From Didymodactylos carnosus (lineage: Eukaryota; Rotifera; Eurotatoria; Philodinida; Philodinidae), in the NCBI GenBank assembly GCA_905250885.1, contig CAJNOQ010001731.1, positions 1 to 29,001 on the forward strand: 29,001 nt of DNA, read 5' to 3'. The position numbers and the translations under genes are program-made. The notes below the pieces were generated by a model. The model was not told the DNA's origin. It ran no database searches and worked only from the letters and a program-made list of their open reading frames with translations. This document shows positions 9,532 to 20,008 of the stretch, one piece after another; the first letter of the stretch is position 1; each line of letters begins with the position of its first letter.

Positions 9532-10474
9532 ATGAGTGCAACAAAAGGTAATAGTGTTGGTAAAATTTTGAGATAGATCTTATATTTAATAATTTCTTTA
9601 TGTTCACTTTTAGCCCCTTGTCTTCCACCCGACAACCTTCCACTTTTTTCCGGCACTTGTATCAGTAAACCCTTGTACACTGCTATATTTTTAATAAGTA
9701 TTATATTGGCTGGTATTTCATTTCTTATGGTTATCGTACGTATTTAACGTTTATTCGTCATTGCTCTTTCGTTAATAAACTAAATTGTTTTGCTTTAGGC
9801 ATTGTTCATTATCCTGTGTTGGCGCAAATCATCATCAACCAGACGAGGCGTAAAAAGGGAGTTAGCACCATCATCCGTCCATGATTCTTCGTCAGTTACA
9901 TCTTCTTCATCTACACCTCGACCACAGGTAGAAATTGTTTTGTAATATATTGCATAATACAAGTAAAAATACATTTTAGTGGTCCAACGCAAGAGAACCG
10001 CCTATTACGCAAACCGATCATCGAGGTAATTATTAAAGACAATGAATACGAAGATTATTATTTCATTTAAAGTTTTTGATTTTATTATTTCTATAATTAT
10101 TGTACTAAAAAAACTAGACTATAGAATTCGAAGGTCAGTATTAGATGTTCTTGAATTTAATATTTTTCTCTATTGTTTCAGTCGTGGAGATTAACACTAA
10201 CACATATACCAATACACTACAGAATCCTGTTCCGTATACCAATGGCAATATTAGTGTCATCACTCCACTGAGACAACCGCAAGTTCCATCATCGCGACTA
10301 CAGCCGAATTATCCGATAGATAAACGAGAATCGCAAAAACCATTTAACTATACGAATAATGAACTAGTGTCTTCGTCTCGACAACATGATTCATCTAACG
10401 CCTATTCACAACAACGATATCAAAATTCCTACGAACATTCGTCTTCGGATGATATTCAATCAAACTATTTCTAG
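9532..10474 (+). CDS. Single-pass membrane protein with Tyr/Asn-rich cytoplasmic tail (5 exons, 201 aa)
   Basis: Exons: 9532-9547, 9614-9735, 9799-9927, 9980-10025, 10182-10474. Introns are 66, 63, 52 and 156 bp, all GT...AG, and phases agree at every junction. The start is the first ATG after an in-frame TAA. Residues 1-26 are short and carry Cys8 and Cys21. Residues 27-52 form one transmembrane helix (AIFLISIILAGISFLMVI core). WRKSSSTRRGVKR follows, a basic stop-transfer giving N-out, C-in topology. Residues 60-95 are Ser/Thr-rich. The last exon has eight tyrosines, four of them Y-x-N: Y113, Y123, Y161 (YTN) and Y184 (YQN). Y-x-N is the Grb2-type SH2 consensus; use here is inference. No extracellular domain is seen; exon 1 may be an internal exon of a longer gene, since an AG precedes it. 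No named family recognised. AATAAA follows 27 bp after the stop. Confidence 0.75.
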
Positions 10475-10501
10475 TACATCGTTTAACTACCGTATACAAA
10501 G

Positions 10502-10507
10502 AATAAA
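10502..10507 (+). promoter_or_regulatory. Poly(A) signal AATAAA
   Basis: Lies 27 bp after the TAG of the five-exon membrane protein gene; supports the chosen last exon and strand. Confidence 0.6.
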
Positions 10508-11515
10508 TTCTCATTATCTTAGATAATTTACATTTTAACCCATAATCATACGTTAATATACTTTTAAAATTTTATTTTCATTGTTTTTAAGAGCGAAAAA
10601 GTAAAACTTTCTTGAATTTTGCATGTAAGAGTATTTCCAGAGATCAAAATCTAATTTATAAAATGAAGAATCTAAGAATTAGTATTCGATTATTCAAAAA
10701 GTCATGTAAATCAAAATTTTACTTTATAAAACTTTAAGTATGATTAATTGACATTTGTATTCCTTCTGTAAATAATATCCGAACGTTGATCTAATTGTCA
10801 GAATTGTCTATCCATCGATCTATGATGACAGTCTGATACATTCAATTGCTAAGATAGAACTTTTATGACAGTAATTTTCAACTCAAAACGAAGAGAAATT
10901 CTTCCGTTTTTTAGTACACATAAATTCAAACGCTACAAGTTTAAGATTTTCGAAATAGTAAAATTAAAACAAACTTTGAGTCAATGAAAATTGCAATGAA
11001 TCCAAAGAGCCTTCTCTTTCTATTGTATTAATTATTTTGTTTTCATAAATACATTTTCCGGATTCTTCAGCAAATTTTTTCAAAGTCTACAACGCCAGTC
11101 ACGTTAGTAAAGTAATGGGAATAATTCACGATTCTACATAGGAAATCGTATGTTTACGTCCATCGAATTTACCGTAGTAAAAAATTTTAATAATATATAC
11201 AATTCAATTTTTTTTCAGATCTAACTTCTCTAGAAAGATTAACTTTTTCGAAAAACGTATTTTGTATTTTTCTCGAAATCATTATTCTAGCTTAGAACGG
11301 TCGTCATTTACAATGTTACTCTCTCTTTAAAACTCGTATTCATCTTATATCAAAAAGAAAATTCGATGCTATGTTAGAGCAGGATACAAATTTGGATGTT
11401 TAGATCAGTGTTTACGAAAACAAGAATTTCTGTAAAATAGGCCAAATTCTCTTGCGATTTTCAAAAGAAATTAGTGGGCAGTTTCTTTTAAAAATAGATT
11501 TCTGACGAGGGAACC
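10508..11515. other. No gene recognised
   Basis: 3' flank of the membrane protein gene. AT-rich, no open frame with domain features on either strand. Confidence 0.45.
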
Positions 11516-11761
11516 TCTCGAGGTGATAAAACGTTTTTTGTTCGGAATCTAGTGAGTTATAGGTTATCGACCATGCTGATTTCGAATATGACTAGGGATG
11601 TGGCCCTTAACCCTTTGAAGATCCGACTTTCTGGAAAATCGAATCTTTGAAGAGCTAAGGACCATCCCCATAGTCATACTCGGAATTAGCATGGGCGATA
11701 ACCTATAATCTACTAGATTCCGAGTTTAAAAAACGTTTTATCACCTCGAGAGGTTCCCTAG
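11516..11761. mobile_element. Foldback family 1, short copy B (246 bp)
   Basis: Arms about 11516-11625 and 11645-11761 pair nearly end to end, leaving a loop of about 20 bp. Ends are CGAGGGAACC and GGTTCCCTAG, flanked by TGA on both sides (11513-11515, 11762-11764). Inside each arm is the family box: TGCTGATTTCGAATATGAC on the left, its complement near 11675. ATAGGTTATCG before the box matches ATAGGTAACCG in copy C. This copy keeps the outer ends and lacks the AGCCCTAAA centre of copies A and C, so it looks like an internal-deletion derivative. Confidence 0.8.
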
Positions 11762-11764
11762 TGA

Positions 11765-13458
11765 GTATGAGAGAATCGTAAGTTTAACAAAAGAAAAGTT
11801 TCGAAAAGATGCATCCACTAGATATTTTAAAAATTATTGTTCATAACTGCTGTTGATCTTGAATTAACGCATTTGTCATTATTTATGTCTCTAGACGCAA
11901 ATGGAAAGAATATGTTTTTTCTGAAAAAGTAACAGATGTTTGGTTGTGGAGGAATATAGAAACTAAATTTATCTATTTATTGAATATTTCTCCTGATTTG
12001 CTTTAATAGACAATCACAAGAGCTAGCAAATCATTATTTATTTGCTCTTTTCTATTTTCATATTTGCATGGATCGAAATGTGCAAAGAAGAATAAAGCGT
12101 GATGACTTTCTAATCATCTGTCATTATGTTTATAATTTATTCTAAAGTTATTAGCTGTATACTTGACAATTGTTCTCATACTTAATGATATGTATCCATT
12201 AGATTCTTTTTACATGAACATAAACTTTGCCTTTGTCTTTATCTATCGTAGTCTGAAGTTTCATTTTGATTTGACCAAATGAATTATGAGAGATCGTAAA
12301 TTGCTATCAGATCTTTTTGGAAAAGATTTTATATTCTATACAATAAGCAGGGCTATGCTCGATTTTAAATCATGCAATAGTGAAAGTACATCTGTGGAAA
12401 CATTCTGTGATTATAATTTTCGACTTCTGTATATACAAACGTGTATTAGACTGATGATTTTTATACAATGTGTGAGAAAGAGGTAAATCATTCAAACAAA
12501 GAAAGTATTATGCAAATATTGTCGTGTAGATAAAGTTCACCTGTTCTACAACATATTGTCATAATGAAATTTTTCTACTCTCTTTTAGATAAAACTGTCA
12601 CCTTTCATAACCAGTTAAAGTTAAATAGCGTGTATGTGTGTGTAATTCAAAAATGCACAGCATGCGAAGAAATAACAGAGCATATAGAATAGAATTTTAC
12701 AGCATCTGTCTCCGTTTGATTTTTTTAGTAGGCGTTAGTGCACTGATATAGAAGTATGATTTGTCTTTTTTCGTGTCTCTTTCCACGAAAAAATATTTCT
12801 TCTATTATGTAAATAGCTATATATGTGTGTGATTCATCGACTTGGACTCTGAACAATGTAGAAAACTAGTGACATTAATAGCCTCCGCCCCCCTCACAGA
12901 ATAGAAGGCCATGGCCTTCTATAATGGTTTCTCACGTCGCACTTTTTTGAGTGAAAAACTGCTCTACCTCTATATGGCGTTTTTCAAAAATGTTCGCTCC
13001 AGACTGGCCTTCTAATATGGGGACGGTTTAGGGTACTCTTGGATCTGATTATGAAACACAATCTATCTGTACTTTATTATTTATGGATTGTAAATGGGTT
13101 TTATATTTGTCTGAACAATTTTGTTCGGATGAGTTCATTTTTTTAGATCAATCTATTTCGTGAGAGCTGGACCTATCAACACTAATAAATTCAAATGAAT
13201 TAAACTGGATTGCATTAGATGATTGATCTCGGCTAAAATTGACGACGACCGAAGCAATTATTTAGAGGATACGAATTTGAGGCGATCGATTTAGTTTTGA
13301 TATGAACTAAAAGAGACTGGAAAGAAACGTGAATAGTTGACAAACTTCTGTAAAATAAAACAGTAGATTTTCGAAGAAGTCTTGAAAAATCCTGTTGAAA
13401 ATAGTTGAAATAAAACTCGTTTTTCGTTACATCGAAATCGTTTTAGTTAAGATGCATG
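11765..13458. other. No gene recognised; one perfect palindrome
   Basis: No supported gene. A plus-strand ORF at 12286-12486 has no domain and no splice context. The only structure that stands out is the palindrome at 12901-12922. Confidence 0.4.
12901..12922. repeat. 22-bp perfect palindrome
   Basis: ATAGAAGGCC followed directly by ATGGCCTTCTAT; identical to its reverse complement. It sits in a GC-richer patch (about 12882-13030) in which TGGCCTTCTAATATGGGGACGG near 13005-13030 repeats part of it. The patch may be a small decayed inverted-repeat element. Confidence 0.6.
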
Positions 13459-13730
13459 TCATTTATATTGATTGAGAATCTTTCCACAGAAGAGTTCATC
13501 ATACAGAGTTTTATAAATAGTTTTTAGACGATGTAGAAATGATCGTGAAACGTGTACAAAGTTCCTTCTCGTGAGAAACGCATCTCGATAACTGCAAGTT
13601 TAAATGAAACCTTTAGCCAGCGCTGACTTCACGCCGTCAATACGTTCGATTAATTTTTCGAAATATTATCCGTCACTGTTTCGGCAAATGTTGTTCTACC
13701 ACAGGTGAAAATGGGACCGTTGGAAGCTAC
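13459..13730 (-). pseudogene. Possible frameshifted coding relic, unknown family
   Basis: On the minus strand an AG acceptor (CACTATCTAG) precedes VASNGPIFTCGRTTFAETVT, continuing DNISK to a TAA at 13652-13650. Overlapping it by one base is a second frame, LIERIDGVKSALAKGFI, then TAA, then 46 more open codons (SYRDAFLTRRNFVHVSRSFL onward) ending at TGA 13461-13459. The two peptides join naturally at NISK/LIERID with a one-base shift, and both have ordinary protein composition. I do not recognise the protein. Chance is possible given the AT-rich background. Confidence 0.25.
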
Positions 13731-14054
13731 CTAGATAGTGTTAAGAAATGATGAAATCACATGGGGTTAGAGGCTGTTAAGGGCCGATTTCTGATATTTT
13801 ACTTTTCCAAATCATGGTAGTCGTCAAGAGTAAAAAAACCGAAAAAGTCTTATTAATTTACACAATGATGTTTCTAGAAATACAACATCAGGCCGAATAT
13901 ACAAAAACTCAGGCTCGATTAGCCACATATGTCAGCTTTGATTTACGACCACTCCGAGCTAACTAACAGTTCGTTTGACGGAATGGTCGTAAAAATACAA
14001 AATGCTGAAAAAGTCTACGTCGCTTTGGAGATACAGTGGCACTAGAGTTTCATG
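13731..14054. other. No gene recognised
   Basis: Nothing supported on either strand. Confidence 0.4.
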
Positions 14055-14145
14055 CAAAATTTAGGACTTGTAGCAAAACTCCCGAAACGTTTGACTAAAA
14101 CATAAGTCATAGTTGAGAGGGGTCTTACTTTAATCAGAAATGTTT
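14055..14145. mobile_element. Probable relic of foldback family 1 half-element
   Basis: AATTTAGGACTTGTAGCAAAACTCC and the later AGGGGTCTTACTTTAATCAG align, in the same order and spacing, with ATTTAGGGCTTGTCTTGTAAACTCC and AGATGTCTCACTTTAATTAG in the right half of copy C, 330 bp downstream. Diverged and incomplete. Confidence 0.35.
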
Positions 14146-14380
14146 GTTTTGTTCTACCGTACGGTTATCGCGGTTAAACGACGGACACACATAATCACTT
14201 TGTTTAGAAAAAACGATCCTCGTTCAATCACTTATTGATTTTGATATCAGTGCAGGTATAAAGGATTAACTTCAGGATTCTTTACATGGGTTGTTGAAAA
14301 TTTGTTGAAGTAATTCGTCTGAGTTTAGGTATATTTCTGACCTTGCACGGAAGTATAGAATAGTGGAAAAATATTGCTTA

Positions 14381-14990
14381 CGAGGAAAGAACACCAACTG
14401 TCTAATCGCTTTCAGGCTAAGACTCACTGGACAATAGGTAACCGGGTGTGCTGAATCCGAATGTGACAATGGTTTTTGCTGCTAGGCCTTGGTAGACTGA
14501 CTTTTCTACAAAACGAGGTTTCCCGAAACTCTAGAGAATAACTAAAAGCTTTCTTAATGAGGTGCAATTGTAGCCCGGAATTTTCTGATTAAAATGAGAC
14601 GTCTCCCAACTGTACATGACCTTTCTTCGCAAAGTTCTAGAATTTACAAGAAAAGCCCTAAAGTCATTTTTCCTTTTTCTTTCTGTAGCTCTGTGGTGCC
14701 AATGAACATTTAGGGCTTGTCTTGTAAACTCCATAACTTTGGAAAGAAAGGTCTTGTAGAATTGGGAGATGTCTCACTTTAATTAGAAAATTCCGGGCTA
14801 CAATTGCACCTCATTAAGAAAGCTTTTGGTTATTCTCTAGAGTTTCGGGAAAACTCATTTTGTAGAAAAGTCAGTCTACCAAGGCCTAGCAGCAAAAACC
14901 GTTGTCATATTCAGATTCAGCACACCCGGTTACCTATTGTCCAATGAGTCTTAGCCTGAAAGCGATTAGACAGGTAGTGTCCTTTCCTCG
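14381..14990. mobile_element. Foldback family 1, full copy C (610 bp)
   Basis: Nearly the whole element is two inverted arms, about 14381-14662 and 14707-14990, around a loop of about 45 bp. Ends are CGAGGAAAGAAC and its complement, flanked by TTA on both sides (14378-14380, 14991-14993). Landmarks from the left end inward: GGACAATAGGTAACCGG, the box GCTGAATCCGAATGTGAC, TAGGCCTTGG, ATTAAAATGAGAC, and the AGCCCTAAA centre shared with copy A. Minus-strand ORFs across the arms are incidental. A 3-bp duplication of TNA type would suit PIF/Harbinger-like targeting; that assignment is inference. Confidence 0.85.
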
Positions 14991-14993
14991 TTA

Positions 14994-15507
14994 GTTCTAA
15001 ATCAGTATGATGCTTAACGGACGGCTTTACCGCGATGGAATATGCGTAAGATCAAATTCAAAAGAGAAACCGAAGGGAAACTAAACACCTGAAAAAAAAG
15101 AACAAATATTCACAGTGCTATTTGTACCGAGATCGCTTGTCCAACGAAAAATCCTGAAATAAACTGTACAGTTTGTATCGATTCGCAATTAATCTTTTGA
15201 GACGTTATTAAGTCTCACATGCTCCATAAACTGATCATGATATGGAACAAAGATAATATCTAATGAATTTCTGTATAAATTATATACAAATAGAGATAAA
15301 GTATGTGGTAAATGGTCAAAGAGTAGAGAAATTCTGATAAGTGAAAAGCTGAAATGCTACTAAAAAATTTAAAAAAGCATGTATTGATACAAAAAAAGAA
15401 TTTTGTTGTGAAATATCATCAATAGTCTATTTATCAAGTAAGAATTGGTAGACGTTTGTAAGTAAGACATTTCTAACACAAAATCAAGCGTTATACTGCC
15501 TATTCCT
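14994..15507. other. No gene recognised
   Basis: AT-rich sequence between the foldback and the 5'-truncated LINE. No endonuclease or upstream RT sequence is visible. Confidence 0.45.
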
Positions 15508-17053
15508 ACACAAATTTTTGTTTCGAAGCGCAGGTCTAAACGACTCTTTACTTAAATGGTTTGAGAGTTACTTAGACGACCGCATAATTGTGACAGTAAT
15601 GGATGACAGTACGTCATCAGAATTAGATATTTCATGTTCTGTGCCACAAGGCAGCGTGCTCGGCCCTCTGATATTTTTAATATACATAAATGACCTTCCG
15701 AATTCACTATCTAATTTATGCTTCTTGTTTACTGACGATGTTTCCATCTATGTAGATGCTAAGGATCTGGTCGCAGCAGTGGCAGAACTGAATAAAGATC
15801 TAGCTTTAGTACATTAGTGGTCAACTGATTGGATTCTACCGTTAAACATCAACAGGTGTCTAGGAATGTTATTCTCATGAACAATATACACTAATATACC
15901 TTCTTTAACAATAAATAATATCTGTTTAAACTACTTAGACGAGCACAAACTTTTAGGACTCACTTTGACATATAATCTTGACTGGACATCACATATAGAC
16001 AATATATTAACTTCAACTGGAAGAACAGTTGGTTCTATTAAATTTTTAAGGCGCGAATTATCATGTCAAACGCCAAGTTTAGTCTATAATGCATTTGTTT
16101 TAAGCTGTATTAATTATGCTAGTGTACTCTACTGTGGAACAACCGATACAAATCTTCGCAGATTACATTCTCTTCAATATAGTGCAGGTTTGGCCGTTTC
16201 TTGAGCTATGAGAGGTAGCTCACATGAAAAAGCACGTGCTGAATTAGGATGGGTACCATTTTTTATCAAACAAGAAAAAGAAGACGTATTTCCACCTATA
16301 CCTATTAAATATGATTTTTTCGCTATTCATCGTCTATGTTTATTTTATAAAACATTAAAAGATGTAACTGATTTACATTCTCTTATTCCACCTCCAACAC
16401 AAACTACTATTATGACTCTGAGAAGCCATAATACACAACAAGTAACGACATTAAGAAGAGGAAGTGAATATCTACAACAGACTTTTATTCTATCGTCTTC
16501 TAAACTGTGGAATGGCTTATCAAATGTAATAAAAGAATCAAAAAATTATGCCACTTTCAAATGTAAAATGAAACAACCCTACTTCACTAAATTAAAATTG
16601 CCTCCTGTTATTGATAGAATGACAGAAAGCGACTTTTTGCGATGTGGAGTAGGTTTTAGTCAATTGAATCAGGACTTGTTGGAGCGAAATTTTGTAACAG
16701 ATGCGAGTTGTGCATATAGATCTAATAGTGAAACAGCAGAACACTTTTTCGCAATATGTCTTCTATACAATACACAACGTGCGCTATTGATAAATGTTTT
16801 TCAAGAAGTTTTTGATACCAAAAATATAAATTTCAATCACTTTTTACTGCATGATAAATCTGTGTTGAAACTAGATAAAAACAAAATAAAAATAATTTTT
16901 AACTTCGTTATATATTATATTAAAACTACAAATCGTTTTTGCCCGTCATGTGCTGTAACTTCTACACTCTCTTCACTGTCTCTATTTTTTTTTTCTTCTC
17001 TATTTTCTCTTCATCTACGATTCTGTGTGAGCGTGTGTTTTTATTGTATGTGA
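15508..17053 (+). mobile_element. 5'-truncated non-LTR retrotransposon (jockey/CR1-like), RT palm to C-terminus
   Basis: One frame runs the whole length and is broken only by three nonsense codons: TAG 15815-15817, TGA 15878-15880 and TGA 16202-16204. There is no frameshift. In order: WFESYLDDR (pre-motif B), VPQGSVLGP, FLIYINDLP, then FTDD at 15728-15739, where the usual FADD keeps both Asp (15734-15739) but has Thr for Ala. Next come the thumb (KLLGLTLTYNLDW), LNYASVLYC-like core (CINYASVLYCG), LHSLQYSAG, ELGWVPF, the FILSSSKLWN segment common in LINE ORF2, and a C-terminal Cys/His region AEHFFAICLLYNTQRALL. Endonuclease and RT fingers are missing, as expected of 5' truncation during target-primed reverse transcription. 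The tail turns T-rich near 16980. Inactive. Confidence 0.9.
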
Positions 17054-17071
17054 GCGTATGTTTTAGTATAT

Positions 17072-17960
17072 GTGATAACCAACTTTTCCTTTCGACTGTT
17101 CTCTACTGGGTCCGCCAGCTTTGTTGAATCAAATAAACTATGTTTAGATCAAATTTTTGTTTTCGGTGTACTTCACGTAATGAATAAGTTACGAACAAAT
17201 AATGTTGTAGCACCTAAATTGATATCAAAGATAGGAAAAGAATCACCTCTGATCCTAACTCCTATTTCAGCTGAGATCACTAATGCAAGGCTAAAACATT
17301 CTTATTTTCCAACTTGGCTGAAGAGAGATAGTATTATTTCTGTTTTCAAGAAGAATGACCCCCACTATATCGAAAACTATAGATGTGTGACACCTTCAGT
17401 TTTTGGTAAAATTACGAAACGAGCGGTTATTAAGTATTTTTATTTTATCTATTTTCAAATAACTTCAACGCACCAAGTCTGATTTATTAAACATGATTTA
17501 CATATGAATCAATTAATCTCTTTAATCTATTACATTAATGGACGAATCGAAGATTCAAAATTCGTTTAAACTATCTTTCTGGATATTTTCTTGTGCATTT
17601 GATTTCATTTGTCATTGCGGTTTACTTTATAAGTTTTCAACAAAAAGGCATATGTTAATAATTTACTTGTGATCCAACCAGTGTCAATTGTATAGTCCGT
17701 TCTGCAGCTTTTACTATTCCTCATCTACACTAATGATTTAACTGATAGGATAGATTCTTTAAATTTTATGCCATAGATGCCGTTCTTCTCTATTGTTAAT
17801 CTATTGAAAAATCTATCAGAGTATTAAAAACAAAGATCTTAAAAATAATTTCACGTTAATATGTATTCATTATAAAATTCATATGGGCATGTTCAGAATC
17901 AATCATCACTGTTTAATATATTTACCATTTTATTCAAAATATCTGTTACGTTGCAATTGA
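17072..17960 (+). mobile_element. Second LINE reverse-transcriptase remnant, RT fingers to motif C
   Basis: Begins 19 bp after the first remnant, same strand, and covers the part of RT that the first lacks. 17072-17482 is open: PLILTPISAEITNARLKHSY, then FPTWLKRDSIISVFKKND and NYRCVTPSVFGKITKR, the RT 0/1 motifs of LINEs. The frame then meets TGA exactly where the conserved QxGF Gly would be (HQV*FIKHD). After further lesions: FLDI, then in another frame SCAFDFICHCGLLYKF (motif A, Asp present), LLLFLIYTNDLTDRI (motif B), and FYAIDAVLLY near 17764-17790, where the YADD catalytic pair has become Ile-Asp. It is more decayed than its neighbour, so probably older or from another copy. Confidence 0.8.
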
Positions 17961-19594
17961 AAGGTTATATAACTATCCTGGGCAAAAAAATCGTTAGACA
18001 AAAAATCGCGATTAAACGATTCTTTTAACGATCGTTCGCTAACGCGTTCGGAACAGATGGGTTTAAATGGCGCATTAACCCGGAAATGTCTATTCGTCGT
18101 AAACCATACATATTTAAAAAGTAATTGATTGGAACGATAACAAAATTTTCGTTGTATGTTGTCTTGGCGAACTGATGTTCGGTGTTTTCGTCTAAGAATA
18201 GACTTTTTGATACTGAAACATCATATGAAATAGCATAAAGTTATTGCAAATGGTTTCTTGCTAGTACTGTTTTTTTTCTAAATCGGATTTAACAGTGTCA
18301 GCGCAGCGACAAAACATTTTTAATGATGCGCGAAGCAATACCGCAATAAACTGCGTCTTTCCTTTCTAGATCGAAAACGTATCATCTTTTGTAACAGCTT
18401 TCTTGAGAACTATAAGGGGTACAGTAAAATTTCAAACGCGTATACAGAACTGTGTGTCTGAATTAATAAATAAGCTATTTTCAGTCTTTGCAGATGTTCC
18501 ATTGAAGAGTCAGGACGTTTACAAGTACGTGATTTGAACGTCTGGGATTTGTAATTTATTTTTCAAAAAAACCCATAGTTAATCTAAGTCATTCATGTAA
18601 AGATGGATTTATAAGACAGTATGTTGCTATACTATGTGATTCATCTCATGACAATATTTTTATATGTATTCAGCGAATAATTAACACAATGCTTAGCCTC
18701 TAAATGCATTACTGTCTTGAAAACAATTAACGCAATATGTAAGATAATATCTCTAGGCTATGATAAAGGATAAAGCTTAGTTACAACTGAGAGCAGAAAA
18801 AGGATCCCATATTTTTGGACTGATACATCATTATTTGAACCTCACAACGTTCCCCGACCTTAATAAGCAGAAAATTTTTTTTATTATACAGGTAATCTAC
18901 ACTTTCGTCATCAGTTATGTGATAAGGCTGCTGCATGTTATTAAACAAAATCTTCGCCTCTAGTTATCATATTTAGCTGCTTGGCACCGTATTTGTAACT
19001 CTCGCTGGCGTGGTCGCTGAGTAGTTTTCTTTAATGCCCATTCTATAATTAGAGATGAACTACTCTCCTTTTTGCTAACAGTTTGACTTTCTCTGACACA
19101 TTCTTACTCCGTTCGCAATTGAATAAAGATAATCTTCGAATAATCTATTCTGTCGTATAATCTTTTCTGTCGTATCAGTTTCTTGAACACACTGTAAGAT
19201 ATTAATACATCGTTGCATTCCTCTATTGTATTCATTACTTTTTTTACTAAAAGAGGGCGTTTCACTGACATATTTTCTAATAAATATATCAAATTCAAAA
19301 ATAAAACAACTCCTCCGGCATTTTTTTATACCTCTTTCTCTATGTTTTTAATCTGTTTATTTAACAGCTATTGTCTCTCTGTTTCTTCCTACAGTGCTGC
19401 CTATATCTTCTTCTCATTATTCTGTCGATTTAGTTTCGTGTTTATTTACCTATTTTTCTTCTTTTTTCGTAGAAAGATTTAGCAGCCAAACTTTGATGTA
19501 TTTCTTTCTTCTCTTTACAACTATCAAAAAAAGTTAAAAAAACAGTTTATATCAACAATTGAGTAAAAAAGGTAAAATTCTGTTTAAATTTCTT
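17961..19594. other. No gene recognised
   Basis: About 17985-18060 is rich in ATCG/CGAT words (AATCGCGATTAAACGATT, AACGATCGTTCG) with short self-complementary runs. A minus-strand ORF at 19104-19298 (NMSVKRPLLVKKVMNTIEEC) looks mildly protein-like but has no splice or family support. 19320-19480 is T-rich low complexity. Confidence 0.35.
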
Positions 19595-20008
19595 TTAGTT
19601 CAGATAGAACTTCACTAGTTCTAGATCTGAAATTACAATGGTTGAAAGTTGCAACTGGATATTCCATGACATTCGGTACAACCGAGTATATTTCCAACAC
19701 AAAGATGTTTTTTGGTTAGTCTGACTTCTAGCAGTGATCATAACATAATAAAACTGTTTATAAAAGCTCAACCTGAATCTTTGACAGTGTCCGTAAGCGT
19801 ACTTTACACGACCTGATCTACATGCTCTCTTTCTCCAGTTTTCAGCACGGTATATACTTCCCTTAAGTTGCTCTTCATTTTCTCCAAATTCATTTAAACG
19901 ATGACTCATATTATCATTCACTTGTGTCAATACACTTTTATATTTTAATTTGAGAAGATGTTTTTTTTCTCTCTTGAAATAGAAAAACACCATACGTCGA
20001 AAAAACAA
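19595..20008 (-). CDS. Hypothetical minus-strand ORF, 137 codons; centre may be a real exon
   Basis: The longest minus-strand frame in this part. The central stretch, about 19976-19770, reads KYKSVLTQVNDNMSHRLNEF, then GENEEQLKGSIYRAENWRKR: charged, helical, coiled-coil-like, unlike random AT-rich translation. A plausible acceptor (TTTCTATTTCAAG) precedes it and a donor (GATTCAG/GTTGAG) follows it, so it may be one exon of a larger gene and not a complete ORF. The ends of the ORF are AT-biased and doubtful. No family recognised, no partner exons found. Confidence 0.3.
   Translation of the reverse strand: MFFRRMVFFYFKREKKHLLKLKYKSVLTQVNDNMSHRLNEFGENEEQLKGSIYRAENWRKRACRSGRVKYAYGHCQRFRLSFYKQFYYVMITARSQTNQKTSLCWKYTRLYRMSWNIQLQLSTIVISDLELVKFYLN

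Noticed and set aside
9795..9992. 65-codon minus-strand ORF.
   Set aside because: It is antisense to exons 3-4 of the membrane protein gene, whose exons have consistent phases.
15815..16204. Recoded stops (TAG, TGA, TGA) in the LINE as an alternative genetic code or readthrough.
   Set aside because: The host genes in the window use TAA/TAG as ordinary stops, and the element lacks its 5' half; simple nonsense decay is enough.
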